The notes beneath the pieces were generated by a model. The model worked only from the letters and a program-made list of their open reading frames with translations. It did not search any database and was not told where the DNA came from. Shown in pieces: positions 27,324 to 37,772 of a stretch of DNA of 64,000 nt. This DNA comes from an uncultured Allomuricauda sp. (GTDB lineage: Bacteria > Bacteroidota > Bacteroidia > Flavobacteriales > Flavobacteriaceae). The stretch covers positions 34,859-98,858 of the forward strand of contig NZ_CANLYK010000006.1 of the NCBI RefSeq assembly GCF_947495325.1. Direction: 5' to 3'. Made by a program: the position numbers and the translations under genes. Within the stretch, counting starts at the first letter, position 1. Every line of letters begins with the position of its first letter.

Positions 27324-29612
27324 TTATTTAGGTTGTTCCATTTGAACAATAATTGATTTACTAACTGGAGTATTGCTTTTGTCCGCGTACAAACCAATAG
27401 GAACCAAAATGTTGGTTTCCGGAAAATAGGCACATAAATTTCCAGAAGGAATATTGTATGGAATTACCTTAAACTTTTCTGCCCTGCGTTCCTTTCCTTC
27501 ATAAAAACTGGTCAAATCCACTACTTGTTCGGATTTTAAATGCATATTTTCCATATCCTTTGGGTTCATAAAAACCACCCTTCGCTCTCCATAAATACCC
27601 CGATATCTGTCATTCATTCCATAAATAGTGGTATTGAATTGATCGTGACTGCGTACCGTCATTAAAATAAATTCATTGGGTTTTAAATTATGTTCGGGAA
27701 GTTTACAGATTGAAAACTGTGCTTTTCCCCCAGGCAATTTTGAAAAATCCGCTTCCCGAGCATTGTTTGGTAGGTAAAACCCAGAACCTTCAGATTTTTT
27801 TGAATAATCCTGATATCCTTGAAATACTTGGGAAATTTTTTCTCTAACCAAATCATAATTACTTCCTAGGGCTTTCCAATCAATTTTGGAACTATCCTTA
27901 AAGTAATAACTTGCAATGCTTGCCACAATCTCAGGTTCGCTCTTTAAATTTTCACTGGCCGGTTCCATCCTTCCCATACTTTGATGCACCTTACCCATAC
28001 TATTTTCAACAGTTACAAACTGTTTCTTATCCTTTTCTGTTCTGCCCAAAGTAGGTAAAATCAAAGCAGTTTTCCCGGCTGTAAGGTGTGTACGATTCAA
28101 CTTTGTGCTAATCGAAACCGTTAAATCACAGCTTTGAAGTGCTTTTGAAGTGTATTCAGTATCGGAAGCCGCAGAAACAAAGTTTCCTCCCAAGGCCACA
28201 AAAACCTTGGCTTTTCCATCATGCATTGCTTTAATGGCATGTACTGTGTCCAAACCTTCCTTCACCGGAGGTCTAAAACCAAATACCTGTTCAATAGATT
28301 TGTTTAGCGGTTCTGAAACATGATGCATAATTCCTACGCTCCTATCTCCCTGTACGTTACTATGTCCACGTACAGGGCAGGTTCCTGCTCCTTTTTTACC
28401 AATACTGCCTTTGAGCAATAATAGATTCACACATTCCTTAATATTTTCCACTCCATTTTTGTGCTGTGTGAGTCCCATAGCCCAGCAAATGATAATTTTT
28501 GATTTTTTTGCCAATACATCGACCGCACTATCTATCTTGGAAGAACTTACTCCAGATAATTCAAGTAATTTATTCTCATTCTGATTCTCCAAATCATCCA
28601 ACAGTTCTTGATATCCATTTGTTTTGGAAGAGATAAATTCAGTATCAAAAACCTTTTCCCCATCTTTATGCTGTTTTGCCAAACGCTTCATAATCAACTT
28701 TAACAAGGGAACATCTTGATTTATTTTCACCTGAAGAAAAATATCGGTAAGGGTTGTTCCAGAGCCCAAAATCCCACTGATTTCCTGCGGATTTTTAAAT
28801 CTGTTCAATCCACTTTCAGAAAGTGGATTAATGGTAATAATCTTACCTCCATTTTCTTTGCATTTTTGTAAAGCGGATAACATTCTAGGGTGATTGGTAC
28901 CTGGGTTTTGGCCAATTACCATTACAACCTCTGCTTCAGGAAAGTCTTCCAATATAACAGAGCCTTTGCCAATACCCAAGGTTTCTGAAAGCCCCACCCC
29001 ACTGGATTCATGGCACATATTTGAACAATCCGGCATATTATTGGTGCCAAAGGCACGTGCAAAAAGGCCATATAGAAAAGCAGCTTCATTGCTAGAACGC
29101 CCAGAGGTGTAGAAAATGGCTTCATCAGGAGAATCTAAATTGTGTAGATTTTCTGAAATAATTTCAAAAGCCTCAGACCATGAAATAGGTTCGTAATGGA
29201 TTGATCCTGGTCTTAAAACAAAAGGTTCGGTAATTCTACCGCTTTTTCCTATTTGGTAATCTGTCCAGTTGGAAATTTCTTCAACAGAATGTTTTTTGAA
29301 AAAATCTCGGTTCACCCGTTCATAAGTAGTTTCCTCGGCAATTGCCTTAGCACCATTCTCGCAGTATTCTCCCAATTTAGAGGGTTTTTCTGGGTCTGGC
29401 CAAGCACATCCAGGACAATCAAACCCATCTTTTTGGTTCATCTGGGAAAGAGTTCTTAGTGACCTGAATAGCCCCGCTTCTTTACTTACATGTTCCAAAG
29501 CAGCTTTTATTCCAGGAACACCAGCGGCATAATCAGAAGGTTCAGTAATCTTTAAATTGGAAAACTCTATAATTCCTGTTGCGGAAATATTACGCTTTGG
29601 GTAATTGGACAT
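27324..29612 (-). CDS. FdhF/YdeP-type molybdopterin oxidoreductase
   Basis: The 762-residue protein belongs to the bis-MGD molybdoenzyme superfamily. FDCPGCAWPDP near residue 63 is the YdeP-type signature in place of the usual 4Fe-4S CxxC spacing. YTSGRSSNEAAFLYG (about 163), MCHESSGVGLSE and GQNPGTNHPRM follow, as does the cofactor domain CPVRGHSNVQGDRS near residue 413. YdeP in E. coli supports acid resistance, and the reaction is not settled. There is no signal peptide, so it is cytoplasmic. No fdhD, mob or moa gene is nearby in the window. Confidence 0.88.
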   Translation of the reverse strand: MSNYPKRNISATGIIEFSNLKITEPSDYAAGVPGIKAALEHVSKEAGLFRSLRTLSQMNQKDGFDCPGCAWPDPEKPSKLGEYCENGAKAIAEETTYERVNRDFFKKHSVEEISNWTDYQIGKSGRITEPFVLRPGSIHYEPISWSEAFEIISENLHNLDSPDEAIFYTSGRSSNEAAFLYGLFARAFGTNNMPDCSNMCHESSGVGLSETLGIGKGSVILEDFPEAEVVMVIGQNPGTNHPRMLSALQKCKENGGKIITINPLSESGLNRFKNPQEISGILGSGTTLTDIFLQVKINQDVPLLKLIMKRLAKQHKDGEKVFDTEFISSKTNGYQELLDDLENQNENKLLELSGVSSSKIDSAVDVLAKKSKIIICWAMGLTQHKNGVENIKECVNLLLLKGSIGKKGAGTCPVRGHSNVQGDRSVGIMHHVSEPLNKSIEQVFGFRPPVKEGLDTVHAIKAMHDGKAKVFVALGGNFVSAASDTEYTSKALQSCDLTVSISTKLNRTHLTAGKTALILPTLGRTEKDKKQFVTVENSMGKVHQSMGRMEPASENLKSEPEIVASIASYYFKDSSKIDWKALGSNYDLVREKISQVFQGYQDYSKKSEGSGFYLPNNAREADFSKLPGGKAQFSICKLPEHNLKPNEFILMTVRSHDQFNTTIYGMNDRYRGIYGERRVVFMNPKDMENMHLKSEQVVDLTSFYEGKERRAEKFKVIPYNIPSGNLCAYFPETNILVPIGLYADKSNTPVSKSIIVQMEQPK

Positions 29613-29630
29613 TTAGACAAATTGATGTCT

Positions 29631-29638
29631 CAAATATA
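29631..29638 (-). promoter_or_regulatory. Candidate -7 element upstream of the YdeP-type gene
   Basis: The minus strand reads TATATTTG (29638-29631), 18 bp before the start codon. No TTG at the -33 distance was found. Confidence 0.42.
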
Positions 29639-29678
29639 ATTATAAACATCATTTTTTGGCTGTTTTGTACAGCTTTAG

Positions 29679-30563
29679 CTATGTTAAGTGCTTTTTGAAA
29701 AAACCGATGGTTCGTTTCCAAGCCAATTCTGCGGCCTCTTTGTCATATCGCGGAGTAGTTGTATTATGGAACCCATGGTTCACATTTGGATAGGTAAAAG
29801 CTTGATATTCCTTTCCATTTGCTTTTAAAGCTTCTTCAAATGCAGGCCACCCGGCATTTACTCTTTTGTCCAACCCAGCAAATTGAAGCATTAAAGGAGC
29901 ATTGATTTTATCAATATCTTCTTTGGGCTGACTTCCGTAAAATGGAACAGAAGCCGCTAAATCCATTACTTTCACTGCCATCATGTTCGAAATCCATCCA
30001 CCAAAACAAAACCCTACCACACCTATTTTGCCGTTACAGTCTTTATGGTTTTTTAGGTATTGATAAGCTGCTATAAAATCTTCAAGCATTTCGTTCCTAT
30101 CCCTTTGTCTTTGCATGGTTCTGCCTTCATCATCATTTCCAGGGTAGCCACCTAAAGGAGATAGGGCATCAGGGGCCAACGTAATAAATCCTTCAAGTGC
30201 TGCTCTTCGCGCGGTATCCTCAATATATGGGTTTAATCCTCTATTTTCATGCACTACCACAATTCCACCCATTTTCTTTGTTGTCTCCTTGGGTTTTGAC
30301 AATAAGCCCTTTATAGTACCTCCACCTTTAGGTGATTCATAGTTGATGTAACCTGAATCCAAACTTGGGTCATTGGGGTTAACCAACATAGTATCCACAT
30401 AATTTGGCATTAAAAAACTCATGAGGGAAGCAATGGTGACACCACCAACCGCATATAGGGATAATTTTTCCATAAACTCGCGCCTTTGCATCTTGTTATG
30501 GGCATAATCATCGTATAAATCAAAAATCTCTTGCTTTATATCTGTCTTTTTTAGTTTTTTCAT
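29679..30563 (-). CDS. Dienelactone hydrolase family protein with Tat-like signal
   Basis: The 294-residue alpha/beta hydrolase has the catalytic triad Cys in GFCFGG (about residue 186), Asp in AGLDKR (about 232) and His in VNHGFHN (about 262). The Glu in VVHENRGL is also typical of dienelactone hydrolases. The N-terminus carries a twin-arginine-like segment, MQRREFMEKL, followed by a hydrophobic stretch (about residues 35-52), so export by Tat is likely. The substrate is unknown. It lies 42 bp downstream of valS on the same strand. Confidence 0.86.
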   Translation of the reverse strand: MKKLKKTDIKQEIFDLYDDYAHNKMQRREFMEKLSLYAVGGVTIASLMSFLMPNYVDTMLVNPNDPSLDSGYINYESPKGGGTIKGLLSKPKETTKKMGGIVVVHENRGLNPYIEDTARRAALEGFITLAPDALSPLGGYPGNDDEGRTMQRQRDRNEMLEDFIAAYQYLKNHKDCNGKIGVVGFCFGGWISNMMAVKVMDLAASVPFYGSQPKEDIDKINAPLMLQFAGLDKRVNAGWPAFEEALKANGKEYQAFTYPNVNHGFHNTTTPRYDKEAAELAWKRTIGFFKKHLT

Positions 30564-30605
30564 GGCTGTACTGTCTTTAAAAAGGAAATTACCTAAAGGT
30601 ATAAA

Positions 30606-33230
30606 CTACTCAAGACTAGCCAAACTTTTTTGCAAGGTTTCAATTTTGGCTTCTGCATCTGAAGCTTTCTTCTTTTCCATGGCAACTACTTGTTCCGGTG
30701 CATTACTGACAAAACGCTCATTGCCCAATTTTTTTTGTACGGACTGTAAAAAACCCTTAGTATAGTTGAGTTCTTCAGTGATTTTTGCAATCTCTGCCTC
30801 AACATCGATTGCTCCGCTTATTGGAATGAAATATTCGTTGCTTTTTACACGAAAGCTTAATGCTCCATCTAAACTTGCGCTAATTGTTTCCATTTGAGAA
30901 ATGTTGCCCAGTTTAGTGATTACAGCATTCATTTTATCGCTAGCATTCTCACTATTTACTACAGAAAGTTTCAAGCTTTCTTTTTGTGGGATGTTTTTCT
31001 TTTTCCGAATTGTACGTATACCGGAAATTACCTCAGAAGCAAAATCAAAATCTGATATCAGTTGACTATCAAAATCAGACTCTCTTGGCCAATTTGATAT
31101 AATCAAAGCTTCCTCTGGGCTCCTTTTAGCAATATGTTGCCAAACTTCTTCCGTCAAAAATGGCATGAAGGGATGGAGGAGTTTTAAATTTTCCTCAAAC
31201 AAATGAATAACTGCATCAAAAGTGATTTTGTCAATGGGTTTTTGATAGGCAGGTTTAACAATTTCTAATAGCCAAGAGCAGAAATCGTCCCAAACCAGCT
31301 TATAAATAGCCATTAGGGCGTCTGAAATACGATATTTGGAAAAGTGATCTTCAATTTCGGACAAGGTTTGGTTAAACTTGGCCGTATACCAATCAATTCC
31401 AATTTTAGCAGCTTCTTGTTGCTGTAAATCTGCAACTTCCCAGCCTTTTATCAATCTAAAGGCATTCCAAATCTTATTTGCAAAGTTTTTCCCCTGCTGA
31501 CATAAGGCTTCATCAAACATTAGGTCGTTTCCGGCCGCTGAACTCAACAAAAGTCCAACTCGGACCCCATCTGCCCCAAAATCTTCCATGAGTTTGAGTG
31601 CATCAGGCGAATTCCCTAATTGTTTTGACATTTTGCGTCGCTGTTTATCACGCACCAGTCCCGTAAAATATACATTTTCAAAGGGTCGCTTACCTTTATA
31701 CTCATAGCCAGAAATAATCATTCTTGCCACCCAGAAAAACAAAATATCCGGACCTGTAACCAAATCACTGGTTGGATAGTAATAATTTACCTCATCGTTA
31801 TCAGGGTCTAAAATTCCACCAAAAACACTTATTGGCCAGAGCCATGATGAAAACCATGTATCTACCACATCCGAATCCTGGCGTAAATCCGAACCTTTGA
31901 TTTTTGGATTCTTGGTTTTGGCTTTTTCCAAGGCCTGTTCCATGGTTTCTGCGACAACAAAATCATTTTTACCATCGCCATAGTAATATGCAGGAATTTG
32001 TTGTCCCCACCATAATTGACGGGAAATATTCCAGTCACGGATGTTTTCCATCCAATGACGATAGGTATTTTCAAACTTTTTAGGATACAGCTTTATATCT
32101 CCCGTCTTTAACACACCATCAATTGCAGGTTTGGCCAAATCTTCCATTTTCAAAAACCATTGATCGGATAAGCGAGGTTCAATAACAGCCTTAGTACGCT
32201 CAGAAGTACCAACTTTGTTGGTATGCTGCTCTGTTTTTACTAAAAAACCCTGTTCTTCAAGTTCTTTTGCTATTTCTTTTCTAACCACAAAACGGTCTTT
32301 TCCTTGATAATGGAGACCATAGGAATTTAAGGTAGCATCCTCATTAAATATATCTACTACCTCCAAATCATGTTTATCACCAAGATTTTTATCGTTTTCA
32401 TCGTGAGCGGGAGTAACTTTCAGGCAGCCTGTTCCAAATTCAATATCAACATATTCGTCCTCAATAATAGGTATAACTCGGTTGCAGATAGGCACAATGG
32501 CCTTTTTACCTCTTAAATGGTGATACCTTTCATCATTTGGGTTGATGCAGATAGCGGTGTCTCCTAAAATTGTCTCAGGCCTAGTGGTGGCAATGGTTAC
32601 TTTTTCGTCCGAACCTTCAATTTTATACTCCAAATAGTACAAAGCCCCCTGTCGTTCTTCATAGATTACTTCTTCATCGGATAAGGTGGTTTTGGCTTCT
32701 GGGTCCCAATTTACCATTCGGTATCCCCTGTAAATCAGTCCTTTTTCATATAAATCAACAAAAACTTTGATAACGGAGGCTGACATATCGTCATCCATAG
32801 TGAACTTTTTACGGTTCCAATCCAACGAACAACCCAGTTTTTCCAATTGTTTGAAAATAACACCTCCATATTCGTGGGTCCAGTCCCAAACATGTTTTAA
32901 AAATTCTTCTCGTGTTAAATCAGATTTTTCAATCCCATCTGCCTTCAATTTAGCAACCACTTTAGCTTCTGTAGCTATTGCGGCATGGTCGGAACCCGGC
33001 ACCCAACATGCATTTTTGCCCATAAGCCTTGCCCTACGTATGAGTACATCTTGTATCGTATTGTTGAGCATATGCCCCATATGCAATACTCCGGTGACGT
33101 TGGGAGGGGGAATTACAATGGTATAAGGCTCTCTATCATCTGGTTTTGAGCTAAAAAAATCATGCTTCATCCAGTATGAATACCATTGCTGTTCTACCCT
33201 GATGGGATCATATTTTGATGGAATTTCCAT
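30606..33230 (-). CDS. valS: Valyl-tRNA synthetase
   Basis: Class I synthetase charging tRNA-Val. [14 protein letters not shown] (about residues 40-53) is the HIGH motif and [13 protein letters not shown] (about 530) is KMSKS. The editing domain occupies about residues 200-350 with [13 protein letters not shown]. The C-terminus has the long coiled-coil arm (about 805-874) that separates ValS from isoleucyl-tRNA synthetase. Length 874 is normal. The ATG at 33230 gives the expected MEIPSKYDP start. Confidence 0.98.
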   Translation of the reverse strand: MEIPSKYDPIRVEQQWYSYWMKHDFFSSKPDDREPYTIVIPPPNVTGVLHMGHMLNNTIQDVLIRRARLMGKNACWVPGSDHAAIATEAKVVAKLKADGIEKSDLTREEFLKHVWDWTHEYGGVIFKQLEKLGCSLDWNRKKFTMDDDMSASVIKVFVDLYEKGLIYRGYRMVNWDPEAKTTLSDEEVIYEERQGALYYLEYKIEGSDEKVTIATTRPETILGDTAICINPNDERYHHLRGKKAIVPICNRVIPIIEDEYVDIEFGTGCLKVTPAHDENDKNLGDKHDLEVVDIFNEDATLNSYGLHYQGKDRFVVRKEIAKELEEQGFLVKTEQHTNKVGTSERTKAVIEPRLSDQWFLKMEDLAKPAIDGVLKTGDIKLYPKKFENTYRHWMENIRDWNISRQLWWGQQIPAYYYGDGKNDFVVAETMEQALEKAKTKNPKIKGSDLRQDSDVVDTWFSSWLWPISVFGGILDPDNDEVNYYYPTSDLVTGPDILFFWVARMIISGYEYKGKRPFENVYFTGLVRDKQRRKMSKQLGNSPDALKLMEDFGADGVRVGLLLSSAAGNDLMFDEALCQQGKNFANKIWNAFRLIKGWEVADLQQQEAAKIGIDWYTAKFNQTLSEIEDHFSKYRISDALMAIYKLVWDDFCSWLLEIVKPAYQKPIDKITFDAVIHLFEENLKLLHPFMPFLTEEVWQHIAKRSPEEALIISNWPRESDFDSQLISDFDFASEVISGIRTIRKKKNIPQKESLKLSVVNSENASDKMNAVITKLGNISQMETISASLDGALSFRVKSNEYFIPISGAIDVEAEIAKITEELNYTKGFLQSVQKKLGNERFVSNAPEQVVAMEKKKASDAEAKIETLQKSLASLE

Positions 33231-33372
33231 TTTTCGGTATAGTTTTTGTTTTTTTGATTCAGATTGGGTTTTTGAAGGAGAGACAAAATGTTAATTTATA
33301 ACTATTCTCCGGCTGAGAGCCAATCTGGAAATACGAAACAAAAATAAGTAACGTTATTACATAACAAAAGAA

Positions 33373-33405
33373 TTTTGGATGCAGGTGTGAAAACATTTAC
33401 TTTTG
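33373..33405 (+). promoter_or_regulatory. Promoter of the DUF1573 gene
   Basis: TTTTG (33373-33377) and TACTTTTG (33398-33405) are separated by 20 bp, matching the Bacteroidetes -33/-7 consensus. The ATG is at 33426. The match also argues that the in-frame TTG at 33375 is promoter sequence, not a start codon. Confidence 0.62.
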
Positions 33406-33425
33406 AAATTCACCCAAAACTAAAA

Positions 33426-33815
33426 ATGATGAGAAAAACTGTACTCATGTTGTTCGTTGGACTTCTATCTTTAGGCGTTTATGCCCAGGAGTCTGCAGCA
33501 AAGATTGAATTTAAAAGTGAAACCATTGACTACGGTGAAATTGAAAAAGGTAGCGATGGTGTCAGAGTTTTTGAGTTTACCAACACAGGAAGTGTTCCGT
33601 TGGTAATAAGCGCTGTAAAATCCAGCTGTGGATGTACTATTCCAAAAAAGCCGGAAGATCCTATTTTACCGGGGAAAACTGGTGAGATTCAGGTTAAATA
33701 TGATACCAAAAGAGTTGGGCCTATTAGAAAAGCTATTACGGTCACCTCCAATGCTGATACTCCAACAAAGGTTCTTAAAATAAAGGGAACTGTTAAAGCT
33801 GAAGGAGCTAAGTAA
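33426..33815 (+). CDS. Secreted DUF1573 protein
   Basis: The 129-residue protein has a signal peptide (about residues 1-22, ending VYAQ) and one immunoglobulin-like DUF1573 domain. Its hallmark KSSCGCTIPKKPEDPILPG lies at about residues 67-85. The DUF resembles ASPM/HYDIN-type beta sandwiches. It should be periplasmic or surface-exposed, and I know no defined function. The start is the ATG pair at 33426/33429, since the promoter overlaps the longer reading frame. It is monocistronic, bounded by its own promoter and a strong hairpin terminator. Confidence 0.88.
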   Translation: MMRKTVLMLFVGLLSLGVYAQESAAKIEFKSETIDYGEIEKGSDGVRVFEFTNTGSVPLVISAVKSSCGCTIPKKPEDPILPGKTGEIQVKYDTKRVGPIRKAITVTSNADTPTKVLKIKGTVKAEGAK

Positions 33816-33836
33816 GGAAATAAAGAATTATTACAT

Positions 33837-33873
33837 AAAAAAAGCCCCGCAAACAGTGTTTGCGGGGCTTTTT
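33837..33873. terminator. Bidirectional intrinsic terminator
   Basis: Perfect stem GCCCCGCAAAC (33844-33854) with GTTTGCGGGGC (33858-33868) and a 3-base loop, flanked by an A run on the left and a T run on the right. It sits between the convergent DUF1573 and aspartyl-protease genes and can serve both. Confidence 0.93.
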
Positions 33874-33885
33874 ACTTTTTTTGGC

Positions 33886-35217
33886 TCAAAACACTTTCTT
33901 TAGTACAAAAGAGAATAATAAATCCTGGTTGTAGCGCTCAATTAATATGCGAATGCGCTTTCCTTCTTTTTGGTTGAGCATTTTGAGAACTTCTTGAAGT
34001 TTATAAGTATGGATTCTTTTTCCATTTACCGCCAATATCACATCCCCTTCCCGCAATCCGGCCTCAGCTGCCGGGCTCCCTGCACGTATACCGGAAACAA
34101 TGATTTCCGGAACCAAGCTCAATCTTGTTTTGTTTTCCAATAAAATCTGAACATTGCCAAACGGATCATCATTACTTTTAACGACACCATTTGGTCCTGC
34201 AATACTTTCTGCAATATACCTAAGACCATTGTGCTGAATATCAATACCTGCCAAGTTATATTGAAACGGGGTTGAAAAATTCCCATTTTTCTTAAGTGTT
34301 ACTTGTCTGCGTGGGTAATCAAAAATAATATTAAAACGTTTTAGAATTTCACCACCCACACTTCCATTTCGGTCACCTAAAAATTTAATAAACCCAAAAG
34401 ATTCCCTATATGGAAAAGCAGTTTTTGCATCCTTAAGTTCAAAGTCGCCTATTCTAATCCCACTGACCTTTGTACGCTTTCCAAAAACATCGCCGCTTAA
34501 ACCCCGACCGAGATAATCTTCGTAATGTTTCTCAGGGATATCCAATCCTTTTTCAGGTTGATGAAAAAGCCAGAGAGCATCACTACTTCCTGTATCGACC
34601 AACAATTTAACGGGGACATTATCAGCATCCTCCATTAACACGGTACCTTCTATATAAGCTTTTCTTCTCTCAATCGAAATTGGAAGTGTTTGAGATTTTT
34701 TAGGGTTTGAATCTTTATATAAGTCAGGGTTATGAAGTCTAATATTTCGGGAACTATAATTAACCTCTATAACAAAATCCCTAAACAGATCATAACCTAA
34801 AATACCATGAACAGGTATGCCCAATGAGGTTGAAAAATTAATTTCCTTATCCAAAACCACATAAAGATCTTGGTTGTAATTCCTTGCATTTCCCAATTTA
34901 AACGTATTCCCTTTTGAACTTAAGGCTGCCATAGGTTCACCACCTCCCAATCCTCTAATCGTAATCTCCTGAACATTGTTTATCAGAAGTGAATCCCTAT
35001 CAGAAATATTAAAAAGAATGGGCCTGCTTACTCCTGAATCCAGAACAAAGGTCAACTCCGCTCCATTCACCTCAACAGGAATTAGGATGAGGTTGTTAAG
35101 AAGCTGAAATTTTATTTTTTGGGATTTTTGATTTTTGGGCAATATAAAACTCTGCGCAGAAACCAAAAATGGCATCAACATTAGAAGAAGCACAAAAAAA
35201 TGATGATTTTTTTTCAA
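33886..35217 (-). CDS. Secreted retropepsin-like aspartyl protease with PDZ domain
   Basis: The 443-residue protein has a signal peptide ending LVSAQS (about residue 22). Two retropepsin-like halves follow, with catalytic motifs FVLDSGVSRP (about 56) and LLVDTGSSDAL (about 203), and a C-terminal PDZ domain (about 350-430) contains GSPAAEAGLREGDVILAVNG. The first motif reads DSG rather than DTG, which the family tolerates. It probably acts in the envelope. No ATG precedes the signal peptide, so TTG at 35217 is the start. Confidence 0.87.
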   Translation of the reverse strand: MKKNHHFFVLLLMLMPFLVSAQSFILPKNQKSQKIKFQLLNNLILIPVEVNGAELTFVLDSGVSRPILFNISDRDSLLINNVQEITIRGLGGGEPMAALSSKGNTFKLGNARNYNQDLYVVLDKEINFSTSLGIPVHGILGYDLFRDFVIEVNYSSRNIRLHNPDLYKDSNPKKSQTLPISIERRKAYIEGTVLMEDADNVPVKLLVDTGSSDALWLFHQPEKGLDIPEKHYEDYLGRGLSGDVFGKRTKVSGIRIGDFELKDAKTAFPYRESFGFIKFLGDRNGSVGGEILKRFNIIFDYPRRQVTLKKNGNFSTPFQYNLAGIDIQHNGLRYIAESIAGPNGVVKSNDDPFGNVQILLENKTRLSLVPEIIVSGIRAGSPAAEAGLREGDVILAVNGKRIHTYKLQEVLKMLNQKEGKRIRILIERYNQDLLFSFVLKKVF

Positions 35218-35367
35218 TTTGCTTGCTTTTAAAGGGTTATCCTTCTTAAATATACAAAATAATGCTGGGGTCCTGTTTTAATTTAACATTCTTCTAACCT
35301 CCCAAATAATAGCTCATTGTGTTGTTTCCATGCTTTGGTTTTCTCATTTTTGCCTAAAATTTCAGGT

Positions 35368-36561
35368 ATGCCAGATATTTCGAGGAAGGGATTACAAATG
35401 CCAGCTTCACCTATACGTAAGTTGGTGCCTTTTGCAGAGGAAGCAAAAAAAAGGGGGACCCATGTCATTCATCTGAACATTGGACAACCCGATATAAAAA
35501 CTCCCAAAATAGCATTAGATGCAGTAAGAAATCATAACATTGATGTTCTTGCATACAGCATGACAGAGGGTTCAGAGGAATACAGAGAAAAGATAGCTGC
35601 CTATTATTCAGACAACAAAATCAATGTAACATCAAATGATATTATTGTTACTACCGGTGGATCAGAAGCACTTTCCTTTGTAATGGGCTCCATTATGGAT
35701 GCTGATGATGAAATTATCATTCCTGAACCTTTTTATGCCAATTATAACGGTTTTGCTACAGCTTCGGGAGTGAAGGTTGTTCCCATTGTATCTACCATTG
35801 AAAACAATTTTTCCCTACCCCCAATAGCAAGTTTCGAAAAATTGATTACCGATAAAACCAAGGCAATTTTAATCTGTAACCCTGGAAATCCCACTGGTTA
35901 TCTGTATAGTAAGGATGAAATTCAACAATTGGCAGCATTGGTCAAAAAACATAATTTGTTCTTAGTTGCGGATGAAGTTTACCGGGAATTTACCTATGAT
36001 GGTAAGGAGCATTATTCAATTTTGCAAGAAAAAGGGCTTGAGGAAAATGCAATAATCGTGGATTCTGTCTCTAAAAGATATAGCATGTGTGGTGCACGAA
36101 TTGGCTGTTTAGTATCTAAAAACCAAGAAGTCATACAAACGGCACTCAAATTTGCCCAAGCGCGTCTGTCCCCACCAACTTTTGCCCAAATTGCAAGTGA
36201 AGCAGCCTTAGAAACCCCTAAGGAGTATTTTGATGACGTAATCAAAGAGTATGTGGAAAGAAGAAATGTTCTGGTATCGGAACTACAAAAAATACAAGGT
36301 GTAAAGGTAGCTGTTCCACAAGGGGCGTTTTACTGCGTTGTTGAATTACCAGTCTCGAATTCTGATAATTTTGCGCAATGGCTTTTGGAAAAATTTGAAA
36401 TAGATGGGAATACTGTTATGGTTGCTCCAGCTGCTGGTTTTTATGCCACCAAAGGGCTAGGAAACAATCAGATTAGAATAGCATATGTGCTAGAAAAAGA
36501 TCAACTTGTAAAAGCGGTCCATATTTTGGGGGAAGCATTAAAAGTGTATAACGCAGGGTGA
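35368..36561 (+). CDS. PLP-dependent aminotransferase, class I/II
   Basis: The 397-residue protein has the fold-type I aminotransferase layout. LNIGQPDIKTP is near residue 36, TTGGSEALSFVM near 95, ICNPGNPTGYL near 170, VADEVYREF near 200 and the PLP lysine in SVSKRYSMCGARIG near 235. It resembles aspartate/aromatic aminotransferases, but substrate choice cannot be settled. The ATG at 35368 starts MPDISRKGLQMP. The frame remains open upstream to 35317 without conservation. It overlaps murB by 4 bp. Confidence 0.88.
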   Translation: MPDISRKGLQMPASPIRKLVPFAEEAKKRGTHVIHLNIGQPDIKTPKIALDAVRNHNIDVLAYSMTEGSEEYREKIAAYYSDNKINVTSNDIIVTTGGSEALSFVMGSIMDADDEIIIPEPFYANYNGFATASGVKVVPIVSTIENNFSLPPIASFEKLITDKTKAILICNPGNPTGYLYSKDEIQQLAALVKKHNLFLVADEVYREFTYDGKEHYSILQEKGLEENAIIVDSVSKRYSMCGARIGCLVSKNQEVIQTALKFAQARLSPPTFAQIASEAALETPKEYFDDVIKEYVERRNVLVSELQKIQGVKVAVPQGAFYCVVELPVSNSDNFAQWLLEKFEIDGNTVMVAPAAGFYATKGLGNNQIRIAYVLEKDQLVKAVHILGEALKVYNAG

Positions 36562-37574
36562 ACATTCAAGAAAACATATCGCTCAAAAACTACAACACCT
36601 TTGGAATAGATGTTAAAGCCAGTTATTTTATTGAGATTACCGGGCTGGTTCAATTACAAAAGGTACTTGAATTAAAATCTTATTCCAGAAAATTCATCAT
36701 TAGCGGCGGCAGCAATATGCTTTTGACAAAGGATATTGATGCATTGGTTATGCATATCAACCTAAAAGGCATTACTGTTGTTGAAGAAAATGAAGATGAG
36801 GTTATAATCAAGGTAATGGCTGGTGAAAATTGGCATGAGTTAGTGATCTGGACCCTGGAACGTGGCTATGGCGGACTGGAAAACCTTTCCCTTATACCGG
36901 GAAATACAGGAACCGCTCCAATACAAAACATTGGCGCTTATGGAGTAGAGCTCAAGGATGTCTTTGTAAACTGCTCGGCCATGGAAATAGATACCGGTGA
37001 ATTGATTTCATTTGATAAAGATGCTTGTAAATTTGGTTACAGGGATTCCATTTTTAAGAATGAGGCCAAAGAAAAATACATTATCACCTCGGTAAGCCTA
37101 AAATTGACAAAACAAAACCATAATTTAAATACGGGATACGGTGCTATTGAAACCGAACTTAAGAAAATGGAGGTGGTTTACCCCACTATTCAAGATATAT
37201 CCAATGCGGTAATAGCAATACGGCAGCATAAATTACCAAACCCTAAAGAAATTGGGAATAGTGGTAGTTTCTTTAAAAATCCAGTAGTTTCTAGAAAAAC
37301 TTTTAAAAGGTTGAAAAAAAACAATCCAGATATTCCTTTTTATGAAGTTAATCAAGAACAGTATAAAATACCTGCTGGTTGGCTTATAGAACAATGTGGG
37401 TTTAAAGGAAAACGATTTGGCGATGCAGGAGTTCACGAAAAACAAGCCTTAGTACTTGTAAACTATGGGAATGCCACAGGTGAGGAAATACTTGAGCTGG
37501 CACAATTAATTCATCAAGAAGTAGATAGTAAATTCAAGATTCGTATTCAACCAGAAGTTAATATAATAAAATAA
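36558..37574 (+). CDS. murB: UDP-N-acetylenolpyruvoylglucosamine reductase
   Basis: FAD-dependent reductase of the second step of peptidoglycan precursor synthesis. FAD-binding residues are seen in ISGGSNMLLTKD (about residue 49) and LIPGNTGTAPIQNIGAYG (about 113). Catalytic residues are YRDS (about 161), the Ser of GNSGSFFKNP (about 232) and the final Glu in QPEVNII. The 338-residue length marks the E. coli type I form. The start is GTG at 36558, which overlaps the aminotransferase stop in GTGA. Confidence 0.95.
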   Translation: MNIQENISLKNYNTFGIDVKASYFIEITGLVQLQKVLELKSYSRKFIISGGSNMLLTKDIDALVMHINLKGITVVEENEDEVIIKVMAGENWHELVIWTLERGYGGLENLSLIPGNTGTAPIQNIGAYGVELKDVFVNCSAMEIDTGELISFDKDACKFGYRDSIFKNEAKEKYIITSVSLKLTKQNHNLNTGYGAIETELKKMEVVYPTIQDISNAVIAIRQHKLPNPKEIGNSGSFFKNPVVSRKTFKRLKKNNPDIPFYEVNQEQYKIPAGWLIEQCGFKGKRFGDAGVHEKQALVLVNYGNATGEEILELAQLIHQEVDSKFKIRIQPEVNIIK

Positions 37575-37604
37575 CCCCTGCATTAAAGTAATTACAGGGG
37601 TTAT
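37571..37604. terminator. Hairpin at the murB stop, possible terminator
   Basis: ATAACCCCTG (37571-37580) pairs perfectly with CAGGGGTTAT (37595-37604) across a 14-base loop. It overlaps the murB stop codon. No T run follows, so it may be a processing or weak termination signal. Confidence 0.5.
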
Positions 37605-37772
37605 ACCAAACCAAACTAACCAAAATTGTATATACGTACTATTGTATTCGTTCTATATGCTTATATTTCACACCAATAAATAATCCTTTTTCTAACTTAG
37701 CGTTGTAGTATATACGAGAGATATTTTATTTTAGATTTTAGCCCCCTGAAATTTTACTTTAATGACCGGTAA

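Noticed and set aside
33305..33330. CTGAGAG sequence upstream of the DUF1573 gene, as in TPP riboswitches
   Set aside because: No second conserved TPP element is visible and neither neighbour is a thiamine gene.
33375..33425. TTG at 33375 as start of the DUF1573 protein
   Set aside because: It coincides with the -33 promoter element and would place 17 residues before a standard signal peptide.
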